From Candidatus Altarchaeota archaeon (lineage in GTDB: Archaea > SpSt-1190), in the NCBI GenBank assembly GCA_018221025.1, contig JAAOXX010000057.1:1-6181 (forward strand): a stretch of 6,181 nt of DNA, read 5' to 3'. The notes beneath the pieces were generated by a model. It was given only the letters and a program-made list of their open reading frames with translations, made no database searches and was not told where the DNA came from. This document shows positions 1 through 5,866 of the stretch, piece by piece. Position 1 is the first letter of the stretch. The number at the start of each line of letters is the position of its first letter. Position numbers and translations under genes: made by a program.

Positions 1-1
1 A

Positions 2-1594
2 TGGGACACTTCAATAATGGCCACTGAAAGCGGAACATCCATGTCAGCCCCCCATGTTACCGGCGCAGCCGCCTTATTGCTTGAAGCCGCATCTGGTCTA
101 AACCTCGAAGAACTCTTCACCGCCATTCTTGAGGGTGCCCATTCTCTGGGTTTGTCCTTGCAGGATTCCGGCAGGGGCTTGCTCGATGTGAATGCATCGT
201 ATTACTTTCTCCCGAGAATTTCGCCGGTTTCAAGAGTCCTCAATATGACATCGCCAACATATGGCGAGAAAATTATTGAAACCCTGGTCAATCAGGGAAA
301 AGGCGGCGGTAAATTGCCTGCGCGGTTATACTATTTTTCCAATTCTTCAAATACGGGCTTCAATCTGACCAATAAGAGTTTTGAAGTGGCGCTGGAAGAA
401 AATATAAGCTTCGAAATCGCCGAAAACATAACCGAGCGCACATGGATAAATGTGAGCTACCGGTCGCCCAATACGGTTCATGAGTTTACTAATTTTAGTT
501 TCCTGATTGAAAAACCACAGGACCTCAATATTACATCCTTGAATTGCACCTACGGCTGCGGCAATATCTCAATGGGCGACACCGTAAACATAACCTTTGA
601 TTTACTCGGTAACTATGAATCTGCTGTATTGACCCACACAAACAGCACCAATTCTACTAATTCAACTTATTTCGCTTCGGGATACTTTGAGGTCAATCCA
701 TTCGAAGGCAACAATACGATTGATGCCGTAGTCTTTGGCGGCAGCGGTTCAACCAATAAAACACTCTTCAAATTTACGACCGGTGTTTCCGAAGACATGA
801 CTCCGCCGCCGGCACCGGTAGTTTCCACACAGACCACTACTAACACATTAACTGTCTCCTGGCAGGACCCAGCCGACCCAACATGGAATGGGACTGTCGT
901 TCGTGTATACGGCTTTACTAAGTCCGAGATAGACGCACCATCATTATCTAAGGTAATTTCGGGACTAAGTCCTTCAACGAGCTATGTCGTCGGAGTCCAG
1001 TTCATAGACCATGCGGGAAACATCGGTGACGAAACCAACAAAACTGTGAATACCGCGAGTCCCCCAAGCTCAACTCCATCGAGCAGCAGTGGCCCACGAA
1101 TTATTACGAGTGGCTTCAGGTCACCAATTCAACCAACTATAACTCCCCAACCAAAACCAAATGATACCATACAAATCGGCGAGAATGTAACGCTTCGGGT
1201 CTACGAGGCGAAAACAATTGAAGCCTGGAATTTTACAGCCCACCTCGGAGTTGACGGTCAACTCAATGTAACAAAAGCCAACTTATCCGTGCCTGGGTAT
1301 GTGGTCTTAGAGGCATTCAATATATCCTTGGAAAATGTGACTCTTGAACGATTCGGAGTTTTTAAGTTTGATGGCACGGTTAAGCCGGTTGCCTTCATCA
1401 ATGAAAGCGGGCAATACTTCATTGGAATGCGCATAATCCCTCCGCCTCGATACCGCCCATTAGAAAATACAACTGGTGTTCAGGACACACCGGAGCCAGC
1501 TACAAATGAGCCAGTGCAACTGCAGGTTGACCTCATTGGCTTTGTAAAAGAAGTATTTGCAGTTTTGTTCAGTATTTTTCAGAGATTTTTTTAA
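2..1594 (+). CDS. Subtilisin-like (S8 family) secreted serine protease, C-terminal part, 5' end outside window
   Basis: The reading frame is open from base 2, so the Met codon at 17 is internal and the gene starts off the left edge. Numbering from that Met, residues 5-13 (SGTSMSAPH) are the S8 signature around the nucleophile, Ser8 (bases 38-40). The remainder of the catalytic fold ends near residue 60 (GRGLLDVNA). The Asp and His of the triad and any signal peptide are not visible. Next come a beta-rich region (about 65-258), a fibronectin type III-like domain (about 263-347), a Pro/Ser/Thr-rich linker (348-385) and another beta-rich domain (386-476). The tail (about 503-525) is hydrophobic but contains Asp, Lys, Glu and Arg, so it could be a weak membrane anchor or an amphipathic helix. 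There are 29 N-X-S/T sequons, none with Pro at X, which suits a glycosylated extracellular protein. Two cysteines (177, 181) could pair. The protease family is secure; the substrate and stalk functions are unknown. Confidence 0.9.
   Translation, partial: WDTSIMATESGTSMSAPHVTGAAALLLEAASGLNLEELFTAILEGAHSLGLSLQDSGRGLLDVNASYYFLPRISPVSRVLNMTSPTYGEKIIETLVNQGKGGGKLPARLYYFSNSSNTGFNLTNKSFEVALEENISFEIAENITERTWINVSYRSPNTVHEFTNFSFLIEKPQDLNITSLNCTYGCGNISMGDTVNITFDLLGNYESAVLTHTNSTNSTNSTYFASGYFEVNPFEGNNTIDAVVFGGSGSTNKTLFKFTTGVSEDMTPPPAPVVSTQTTTNTLTVSWQDPADPTWNGTVVRVYGFTKSEIDAPSLSKVISGLSPSTSYVVGVQFIDHAGNIGDETNKTVNTASPPSSTPSSSSGPRIITSGFRSPIQPTITPQPKPNDTIQIGENVTLRVYEAKTIEAWNFTAHLGVDGQLNVTKANLSVPGYVVLEAFNISLENVTLERFGVFKFDGTVKPVAFINESGQYFIGMRIIPPPRYRPLENTTGVQDTPEPATNEPVQLQVDLIGFVKEVFAVLFSIFQRFF
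641..667 (+). repeat. Triplicated Asn-Ser-Thr microrepeat within the protease stalk
   Basis: Three tandem Asn-Ser-Thr triplets (residues 209-217, counting from the Met at base 17) give three overlapping-spaced N-glycosylation sequons in a row. The three copies use different synonymous codons (AGC/TCT/TCA for Ser, ACC/ACT/ACT for Thr). The repeat is therefore better preserved in protein than in DNA, which argues against a very recent slippage event. It probably sits in a surface loop of the beta-rich stalk. Confidence 0.7.
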
Positions 1595-4136
1595 GAACGG
1601 CTTTGGCCTTCGAAACATCCTTGGCCCCGCCCCTCGCCACCTTATCGGTGCCTCCGGCATCCGCACCGAGCTCCTTTGAAATCTCCTTGGCAAGTTTTAC
1701 TGCGCTGATTTTCCCCTTCGACACCACAGACACCCCGCCTTCTTTGCTGATTATTACGACCGCTTCGACTCCGTCCCTTAGTCCACGTTTTCCAAGTTCT
1801 TCCATCTGTCTAAAGGGCATATCAACGATTGCCCACTTAATTCGTGTGCCCTCGAGCTTGATATCGGTCGTGACCTTCTTCAGCGCCTTTATTCTTTTCT
1901 TCAGCTTTTCAATGGATTTCTCAAGGTCTTCGGGTTTTGAACCCGCCGCGTCTGCTGCGCGTTCAAGCAGGTCCTCCCGTTCCCAAATTCTCTCAAGACT
2001 TCGCATACCTGCAATAAGTTCAATTCTAACTACCCCATCTTGTATTCGAGCAGTGCTTAGTAACCTGATGGTTCCAACTTCTCCAGTATAATCACAGTGG
2101 GTTCCCCCGCACGCCTCAGCGTCATGCCCTGGTAAATTAATTGTTCGAAGTTTTGCACCGGGGACTACGCCGCCTTGATAGAGTCTGAAACCAAATTTCT
2201 GTTCGGCTTCTGCGCGAGATAATTCCCTTTTTCGAACTTTCATATTTTTGAGAACTATTTCATTTGAAATCTTCTCAATTTGTCGAAGCTCTTTTTTGTC
2301 AATGGCTTTGTAATGAGTAATATCCAATCGTGCTTTCTGGTCAGTTTTATTTGATCCGGCCTGCCATATGTGTTTTCCAAGAACTTTAAGTGCTGAACCA
2401 TTCACAATGTGGACTGCGGTATGGTGTCTCATAATATCCTTTCGCCTCGTAACATTAATTTTTCCAAGTACTTTAGCCCCACTATGTGGTGCATCTTTAT
2501 TGAGTACATGAATTACCGCAGTCCCTTCTCTATATACATCAACAACTTTGAACTCTTCTTTCTTAACGTAAAGTATTCCAGTATCATGAATCTGGCCCCC
2601 TCCCGTAGGATAAAATTGTGTCTTATCTAGAACACATTCCTTTCCCGAGCTCCACAAGACCACGGCGTCAAAAGATTCTTCAGGGGGTCTTTCATAATAG
2701 AGTTCTTGTGTTTTGGGTAAGTTTCGTCCTTTTGAGACATCTTTTCTTTTTGGGTCACCCTTATCGATTTTTAAATAGAAGTTTTCTGGAATATGTATAT
2801 CCTTCCCTTTCTCTTTTGCAATGGCCTTTGCCGTTTCAGGTGGAACTCCATGCGATTCGTATAACTCAACGAGTTTCTTTTGGAGAACTCCTCTATTGAG
2901 ATACTTAATAATTAATTCACTACCTTTCTTTTTGGTATCATAGTAACGATTTCTTTCAATCCCAACAATATCATCTACATCTGGCAATTCTTTCATATTT
3001 TTGAATCTTTTAGCAAAGTATTTTCCATGGGATTTGATTAGTTCTTCTGGGGATAGGTCAAATTTATTGTTTTCAATTATACTAAATACCCGTCTTAGCA
3101 GGGTTCGAAGATTATAACCACCTCCAATATTGCTTGGAATTGCTCCATCGGCTAATGCAAATGCCAGAGCTCTTGTGTGGTCAAGTACTTTGTATAAGTC
3201 GTGTAAAGGCTTTAGTTCCTTTAATTTGACTCGGATATCTGCAGGAAGTTTTTTTCCATCACTCACATCATAAAGTCCAATTTTAGACCATAGCGGATCA
3301 GAGAAATCGACATCAATTTTTAGGTCTTGTCTCAATTTAGCCGAGGAAGGAAATATTGCCTCATACGTATTGGCTTTTCCTGATGCATACCACGCAATTC
3401 TTTCAAGACCCCATCCAGTATCAACAACACGTCTGTCCATTTCCCTGTGACCGCCGTCAATATTCTCAAATTGCATGAAGACGTGATTGACAATTTCAAG
3501 ACCGCCCGCAAATGATTCAACACTCGGCCCAAAATTTCCACCTCCTGACCAGACATCTTCCTTGTATGTAATTTCTTCTGGTTTTATCTTTAGAACCTCA
3601 TTTAGGAAAGTAAATCCGAAGTGGATGGTTTCATTTATCCAATAATCATGAAGATTGAATGCGTGTTGACCTCCCATAAAAAACATGCTGAGGTGCCGGC
3701 CTGTTCGACCAACATTATCTAAGTCATTAAAACGGAGACATGGCTGACTAATTGCTAATGGATTTCCAGGGGGTTCTGAAATTCCTTTTAGGACCCACGG
3801 CTGAAAATCTGCAATACTTGCAATAACAAATGACAAGTCGTCTCTCCACCTTGCAACTACTGGATAAGGTTCAACTACTTTGTGGCGATTCTTTTCAAAG
3901 AACCTTTCCCACTTCTCAATTGCAGTTAGAAAATCCCATCCCCTGTCTTGTTTTCCAATAAATTTATACCCACCTTCACAGAGAGTGTCTCCGCAGGTTT
4001 CCTTACCTAGCGACCAAAACCAACCGTCACATTTTTTACACTTTCGCCTATCAAATCCTTGGTCTTTGAGCATTGAGATATCATAATACTTATTTGGTTG
4101 AGCTGAAAACATTCTGCGGAGCTCCCTTTTATCCAT
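1569..4136 (-). CDS. alaS: Alanyl-tRNA synthetase, archaeal type
   Basis: This cytoplasmic enzyme charges tRNA-Ala with alanine and hydrolyses mischarged Ser- or Gly-tRNA-Ala. At 855 aa it is slightly short of the roughly 900 aa usual in archaea. A zinc finger (Cys33, 36, 48, 53) marks the archaeal form. The class II catalytic core has motif 2 at about 131-146 (QPCLRFNDLDNVG) and motif 3 at 241-249 (GWGLERIAW). The tRNA-recognition segment is about 320-352. The editing domain begins near 508 (FYPTGGGQIHDTG) and carries the HxxxH (His572, His576) and CxxxH (Cys676, His680) zinc ligands. A charged coiled-coil helix (about 737-757) leads to the C-Ala domain, whose glycine-rich motif (827-840) looks reduced. 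The ATG at 4136 was chosen because I recall similar N-terminal extensions in other archaeal copies; Met9 (codon at 4112) is an alternative. The 3' end overlaps the convergent protease gene by 26 bp. GC content rises sharply in the last roughly 140 codons. Confidence 0.97.
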   Translation of the reverse strand: MDKRELRRMFSAQPNKYYDISMLKDQGFDRRKCKKCDGWFWSLGKETCGDTLCEGGYKFIGKQDRGWDFLTAIEKWERFFEKNRHKVVEPYPVVARWRDDLSFVIASIADFQPWVLKGISEPPGNPLAISQPCLRFNDLDNVGRTGRHLSMFFMGGQHAFNLHDYWINETIHFGFTFLNEVLKIKPEEITYKEDVWSGGGNFGPSVESFAGGLEIVNHVFMQFENIDGGHREMDRRVVDTGWGLERIAWYASGKANTYEAIFPSSAKLRQDLKIDVDFSDPLWSKIGLYDVSDGKKLPADIRVKLKELKPLHDLYKVLDHTRALAFALADGAIPSNIGGGYNLRTLLRRVFSIIENNKFDLSPEELIKSHGKYFAKRFKNMKELPDVDDIVGIERNRYYDTKKKGSELIIKYLNRGVLQKKLVELYESHGVPPETAKAIAKEKGKDIHIPENFYLKIDKGDPKRKDVSKGRNLPKTQELYYERPPEESFDAVVLWSSGKECVLDKTQFYPTGGGQIHDTGILYVKKEEFKVVDVYREGTAVIHVLNKDAPHSGAKVLGKINVTRRKDIMRHHTAVHIVNGSALKVLGKHIWQAGSNKTDQKARLDITHYKAIDKKELRQIEKISNEIVLKNMKVRKRELSRAEAEQKFGFRLYQGGVVPGAKLRTINLPGHDAEACGGTHCDYTGEVGTIRLLSTARIQDGVVRIELIAGMRSLERIWEREDLLERAADAAGSKPEDLEKSIEKLKKRIKALKKVTTDIKLEGTRIKWAIVDMPFRQMEELGKRGLRDGVEAVVIISKEGGVSVVSKGKISAVKLAKEISKELGADAGGTDKVARGGAKDVSKAKAVLKKISEKY
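1575..1592 (+). terminator. Oligo-T terminator at the end of the protease gene (putative)
   Basis: Runs of five T (1575-1579) and seven T (1586-1592) lie on the plus strand in the last codons of the protease, the second running into its TAA stop. Archaeal RNA polymerase terminates at short oligo-T tracts without needing a hairpin, and no stable hairpin is visible here. The tract also encodes Phe-Phe, so a purely coding explanation remains possible. Confidence 0.4.
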
Positions 4137-4156
4137 AGCCTAATTAAAAAGGGGAC

Positions 4157-4164
4157 TTATTATG
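4157..4164 (-). promoter_or_regulatory. Candidate TATA box of alaS
   Basis: On the minus strand this reads CATAATAA, centred about 25 nt before the alaS ATG. That is the spacing expected if alaS has a leaderless transcript, and no Shine-Dalgarno site is visible directly before the ATG. A second AT-rich box (TTTTTAATTA, 4141-4150) would start transcription inside the ORF and fits only the internal Met9 start. The match is weak. Confidence 0.35.
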
Positions 4165-4218
4165 GTTTTGCAGTTCCAATTCACATCCTCGAGAAACCAC
4201 CCTCTTGAAGGTTCATTC

Positions 4219-4237
4219 AAATTAAAACAAAGACAAA
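4219..4237 (-). terminator. T-rich terminator after the PRC-barrel gene (putative)
   Basis: Directly after the TAA stop of the PRC-barrel gene, the minus strand is 19 nt of almost pure T broken by single G, C and AA bases (TTTGTCTTTGTTTTAATTT). This resembles the oligo-T terminators of archaea. It separates the gene from alaS, which begins about 100 bp further along. Apart from this tract and the alaS promoter candidate, nothing else is recognisable in the 101-bp spacer. Confidence 0.5.
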
Positions 4238-4522
4238 TTACTTGGCTTTTGCTTCGGCTTCCTTGCCACTTGTTGGCTGTGGTACTTCGAGCTTGGAGCT
4301 GATTATGATAATATCTCCTGCCGCCTTCACTGCCTTATGTGGAACTACAACCGCCTTCACAGTTGGAACTGCCTTCTTCAACACACTTTCAGGTGGTATT
4401 CCGACAACCCAACCTCTGAGTGCGTATTTTCCTAAAACAACATCTTGGACCCTACCGAATAGGAATCCTTCGTCCGTATAAACTGTTTTTCCGTAAGTTT
4501 GAGTGATACTTCTTTCTTCCAT
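4238..4522 (-). CDS. Small PRC-barrel domain protein
   Basis: The 94-residue product matches the PRC-barrel pattern: an opening GK-VYT-(D/E)G-x-x-x-G-x-V-x-D-V-(V/L) strand pair (residues 11-30), a central hydrophobic strand (36-41), and a closing stretch with VVPHKAVKAAGDIIII (58-74). A short tail rich in Pro, Ala, Glu and Lys (81-94) is probably disordered. PRC barrels are small beta-barrels that mediate protein-protein contacts. In archaea, stand-alone members are common, and a few (the CdpB proteins of haloarchaea) act in cell division with SepF and FtsZ, but nothing here ties this protein to that role. There is no signal peptide or membrane segment, so it should be cytosolic. The start is well supported by a Shine-Dalgarno site 6 nt upstream and a strong TATA box, so it is transcribed separately from the methyltransferase gene that ends 40 bp upstream. 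Confidence 0.85.
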   Translation of the reverse strand: MEERSITQTYGKTVYTDEGFLFGRVQDVVLGKYALRGWVVGIPPESVLKKAVPTVKAVVVPHKAVKAAGDIIIISSKLEVPQPTSGKEAEAKAK

Positions 4523-4528
4523 TTAGTC

Positions 4529-4534
4529 CACCTC
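4529..4534 (-). promoter_or_regulatory. Shine-Dalgarno site of the PRC-barrel gene
   Basis: The minus strand reads GAGGTG, a six-base match to the archaeal GGAGGTGATC consensus, ending 6 nt before the ATG at 4522. It fixes the start codon of this gene. Confidence 0.75.
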
Positions 4535-4550
4535 TAATCTTTTGTTAGGG

Positions 4551-4560
4551 AATATATAAT
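4551..4560 (-). promoter_or_regulatory. TATA box of the PRC-barrel gene
   Basis: ATTATATATT on the minus strand contains TTATATAT, close to the archaeal TTTATATA consensus. Transcription would begin about 25 nt downstream, near 4530, just at or before the Shine-Dalgarno site, giving a very short leader. The box lies only 2 bp beyond the stop codon of the upstream methyltransferase, which supports independent transcription of the PRC-barrel gene. It is the clearest promoter in the window. Confidence 0.7.
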
Positions 4561-4562
4561 GG

Positions 4563-5129
4563 TTAGCTCTTTCGAGGTGCTAACAATAGACATACGTAGT
4601 CTTGCCCTTCATATGCCTGCTTCTTTAGTTTTTTAATAGGTTTAAACCCATTTTTCTCAAAATCCTTGATGACGCGGACTTCGTTTTCCGGTTCAACAGT
4701 TAAAAACACAACGCCATCCTTAGAAACCACGTCTTTGCACCCCCTTGCAACCCTCTGTGAATCAACGAAATCTATGCTTGCAAACAGAGTTATAAGGTCG
4801 AATTTCGCGTTAATCTTACCTACATCTTCACCTTTCATCCTAAAAACAGTAAAACCCCTTTTTTCGGCTTGAACCGCCATTTTTTCTACGGGTTCAACAC
4901 CTAATGAGGCTTCACACAGATTTTTTGTGGCTTCTAATCCCTTTCCTGTTCCGCACCCAATATCCAAAACCGTAGCTCGTTTTCCAATATCTTTTAGAAA
5001 TGGTTTTATGAGATTCTTTGGGTTGTAACCGTAGCTTGCAGTCTCTTTATCGTACTTCTTTGCCCATTTTCGAAAATACTTTTGCCACACCGGGGCACTA
5101 CCGCATAGGTTTAAAAACCACCCTTTCAA
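4563..5129 (-). CDS. Class I SAM-dependent methyltransferase, substrate unknown (start uncertain)
   Basis: The Rossmann-fold methyltransferase motifs are clear. Numbered from the TTG at 5129, motif I is VLDIGCGTGKG (54-64), which binds S-adenosylmethionine. Glu79 (LGVEP) is the acidic residue expected to hold the ribose. Motif II/III is FDLITLFASIDFVD (110-123), followed by a VSKDGVVFLTVEPE strand (135-148) and a C-terminal strand (QDYVCLLLAP). This is the generic Methyltransf_11/25 type, and the substrate cannot be read from the sequence. The longest frame begins with TTG at 5129 (188 aa), with in-frame stops just upstream and no convincing Shine-Dalgarno site. A GTG at 5090 (Val14) would give 175 aa and begin just before WQKYFRKWAKKYD, where the family-like sequence starts. 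It also lies about 24 nt from a TATA-like element, as expected for a leaderless transcript, so I think GTG is at least as likely. The gene is divergent from psmA. Confidence 0.85.
   Translation of the reverse strand: MKGWFLNLCGSAPVWQKYFRKWAKKYDKETASYGYNPKNLIKPFLKDIGKRATVLDIGCGTGKGLEATKNLCEASLGVEPVEKMAVQAEKRGFTVFRMKGEDVGKINAKFDLITLFASIDFVDSQRVARGCKDVVSKDGVVFLTVEPENEVRVIKDFEKNGFKPIKKLKKQAYEGQDYVCLLLAPRKS
5108..5119. promoter_or_regulatory. Near-palindromic TATA element shared by psmA and the methyltransferase gene (putative)
   Basis: GGTTTAAAAACC is almost its own reverse complement (GGTTTTTAAACC), so it presents a TATA-like core on both strands. On the plus strand a start about 26 nt downstream falls near 5137-5140, at the edge of the psmA ribosome-binding site. 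On the minus strand it falls near 5087-5090, at the alternative GTG start of the methyltransferase. It lies inside the longest methyltransferase frame but outside the GTG-started version. No clear BRE is visible on either side. Confidence 0.5.
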
Positions 5130-5137
5130 AACTCACT

Positions 5138-5144
5138 AGGTGAT
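5138..5144 (+). promoter_or_regulatory. Shine-Dalgarno site of psmA
   Basis: AGGTGAT matches the 3' half of the archaeal GGAGGTGATC consensus and ends 5 nt before the ATG at 5150, which fixes the psmA start. The transcript predicted from the TATA-like element would have a leader of only about 10-14 nt, beginning at or within this site. Confidence 0.7.
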
Positions 5145-5149
5145 TTAAT

Positions 5150-5866
5150 ATGCAAATAATAGCTCCTGATGGTATGGGTTATGACCGTGTGGTTACTGTT
5201 TTTAGTCCGGATGGAAGACTTTTCCAAGTTCAATACGCTATGGAGGCTGTAAAGCGTGGCGCAACTGTGATAGGGATACGGGCGAAAGACGGAGTGGCAA
5301 TGTTAACGGATAAAAAGGTCTTACACGGTTTAATTAGGGCGAGAAGCATTGAGAAGGTTTACAAGGTTGATGATCACGTCGGTGCCGCCACAATTGGCCT
5401 CGTTGCCGATGGTAGGAAATTAATAGAGCAAGCGCGACTTCAGGCTCAAAGAAATCGACTCATTTATGATGAGTCCATCTCAGTTAAGCAACTCGTTTAT
5501 GATGTGAGTAGCTATATGCAAATTTTTACACAATATGGTGGTCTTAGGCCATTTGGTGTTACTGTGATTATGGCTGGATATGATAGTGAACCCCGGCTAT
5601 ATGAAATTGACCCAAGTGGAACTCCAACAGAATGGTCGGCAACGGCGGTTGGAGAGGGACGACAAGAAGTGATGAAAATTTTGAACGCTAAATATTCACC
5701 CAGTATGACTTTGAAGGATGCTTTTCCCTTGGGAATCGAAGCTTTGAAGGGTTTCCTGAAAGATAAGTTTTCGTTAAAGCGGGTTGAAGTCGCCAGAATT
5801 ACGAAGAAAGGATTTGAGAAACTCCCTGCGGCGGAGTTAGAGGCGATGGTTAATGGTTCGAATTGA
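5150..5866 (+). CDS. psmA: 20S proteasome alpha subunit
   Basis: This non-catalytic subunit forms the two outer seven-membered rings of the archaeal 20S proteasome, gates the pore and docks the unfolding ATPase (PAN or Cdc48). The 238-residue length is typical. The N-terminal signature GYDRVVTVFSPDGRLFQVQYA (10-30) includes the gate-stabilising Tyr-Asp-Arg (11-13). Lys69 in SIEKV aligns with Lys66 of the Thermoplasma subunit, which contacts the C-terminal HbYX motif of the ATPase. The conserved TQYGGLRPFGV stretch and a GTPTEW...AVGEG region follow, and there is no catalytic N-terminal Thr. Residues 28 and 31 are Gln and Met where Thermoplasma has Glu25 and Arg28. The start is supported by a Shine-Dalgarno site. 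The gene heads an operon: the SBDS gene overlaps its last 14 bp, as in the archaeal proteasome/exosome cluster. The beta subunit gene is not in the window. Confidence 0.97.
   Translation: MQIIAPDGMGYDRVVTVFSPDGRLFQVQYAMEAVKRGATVIGIRAKDGVAMLTDKKVLHGLIRARSIEKVYKVDDHVGAATIGLVADGRKLIEQARLQAQRNRLIYDESISVKQLVYDVSSYMQIFTQYGGLRPFGVTVIMAGYDSEPRLYEIDPSGTPTEWSATAVGEGRQEVMKILNAKYSPSMTLKDAFPLGIEALKGFLKDKFSLKRVEVARITKKGFEKLPAAELEAMVNGSN
5840..5847 (+). promoter_or_regulatory. Shine-Dalgarno-like site of the SBDS gene, inside psmA
   Basis: GAGGCGAT matches GAGGTGAT of the archaeal consensus in seven of eight bases and ends 5 nt before the ATG at 5853. It lies within the last codons of psmA, consistent with coupled translation of the two genes. 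Confidence 0.55.

Noticed and set aside
17..19. ATG at 17 as the protease start
   Set aside because: The frame is open upstream to base 2, and the ATG lies only seven codons before the catalytic serine, so most of the catalytic domain must be encoded to the left.
1603..2091. Long open frame on the plus strand opposite the 3' part of alaS
   Set aside because: It is antisense to a well-supported alaS region with conserved motifs; its Ser/Pro/Phe-rich composition is typical of a reverse-strand shadow.
4194..4203. The 10-mer AAACCACCCT occurs here and again at 5115-5124, both near gene starts on the minus strand
   Set aside because: Repeats of this length are expected by chance many times in 6 kb. 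One copy lies within a TATA-like element and the other in a spacer, with no shared flanking pattern.
4137..4237. Possible regulatory RNA or riboswitch in the alaS leader
   Set aside because: The 101-bp spacer shows no stable hairpin or recognised aptamer. It is explained by a T-rich terminator and a weak TATA box, and alaS looks leaderless.
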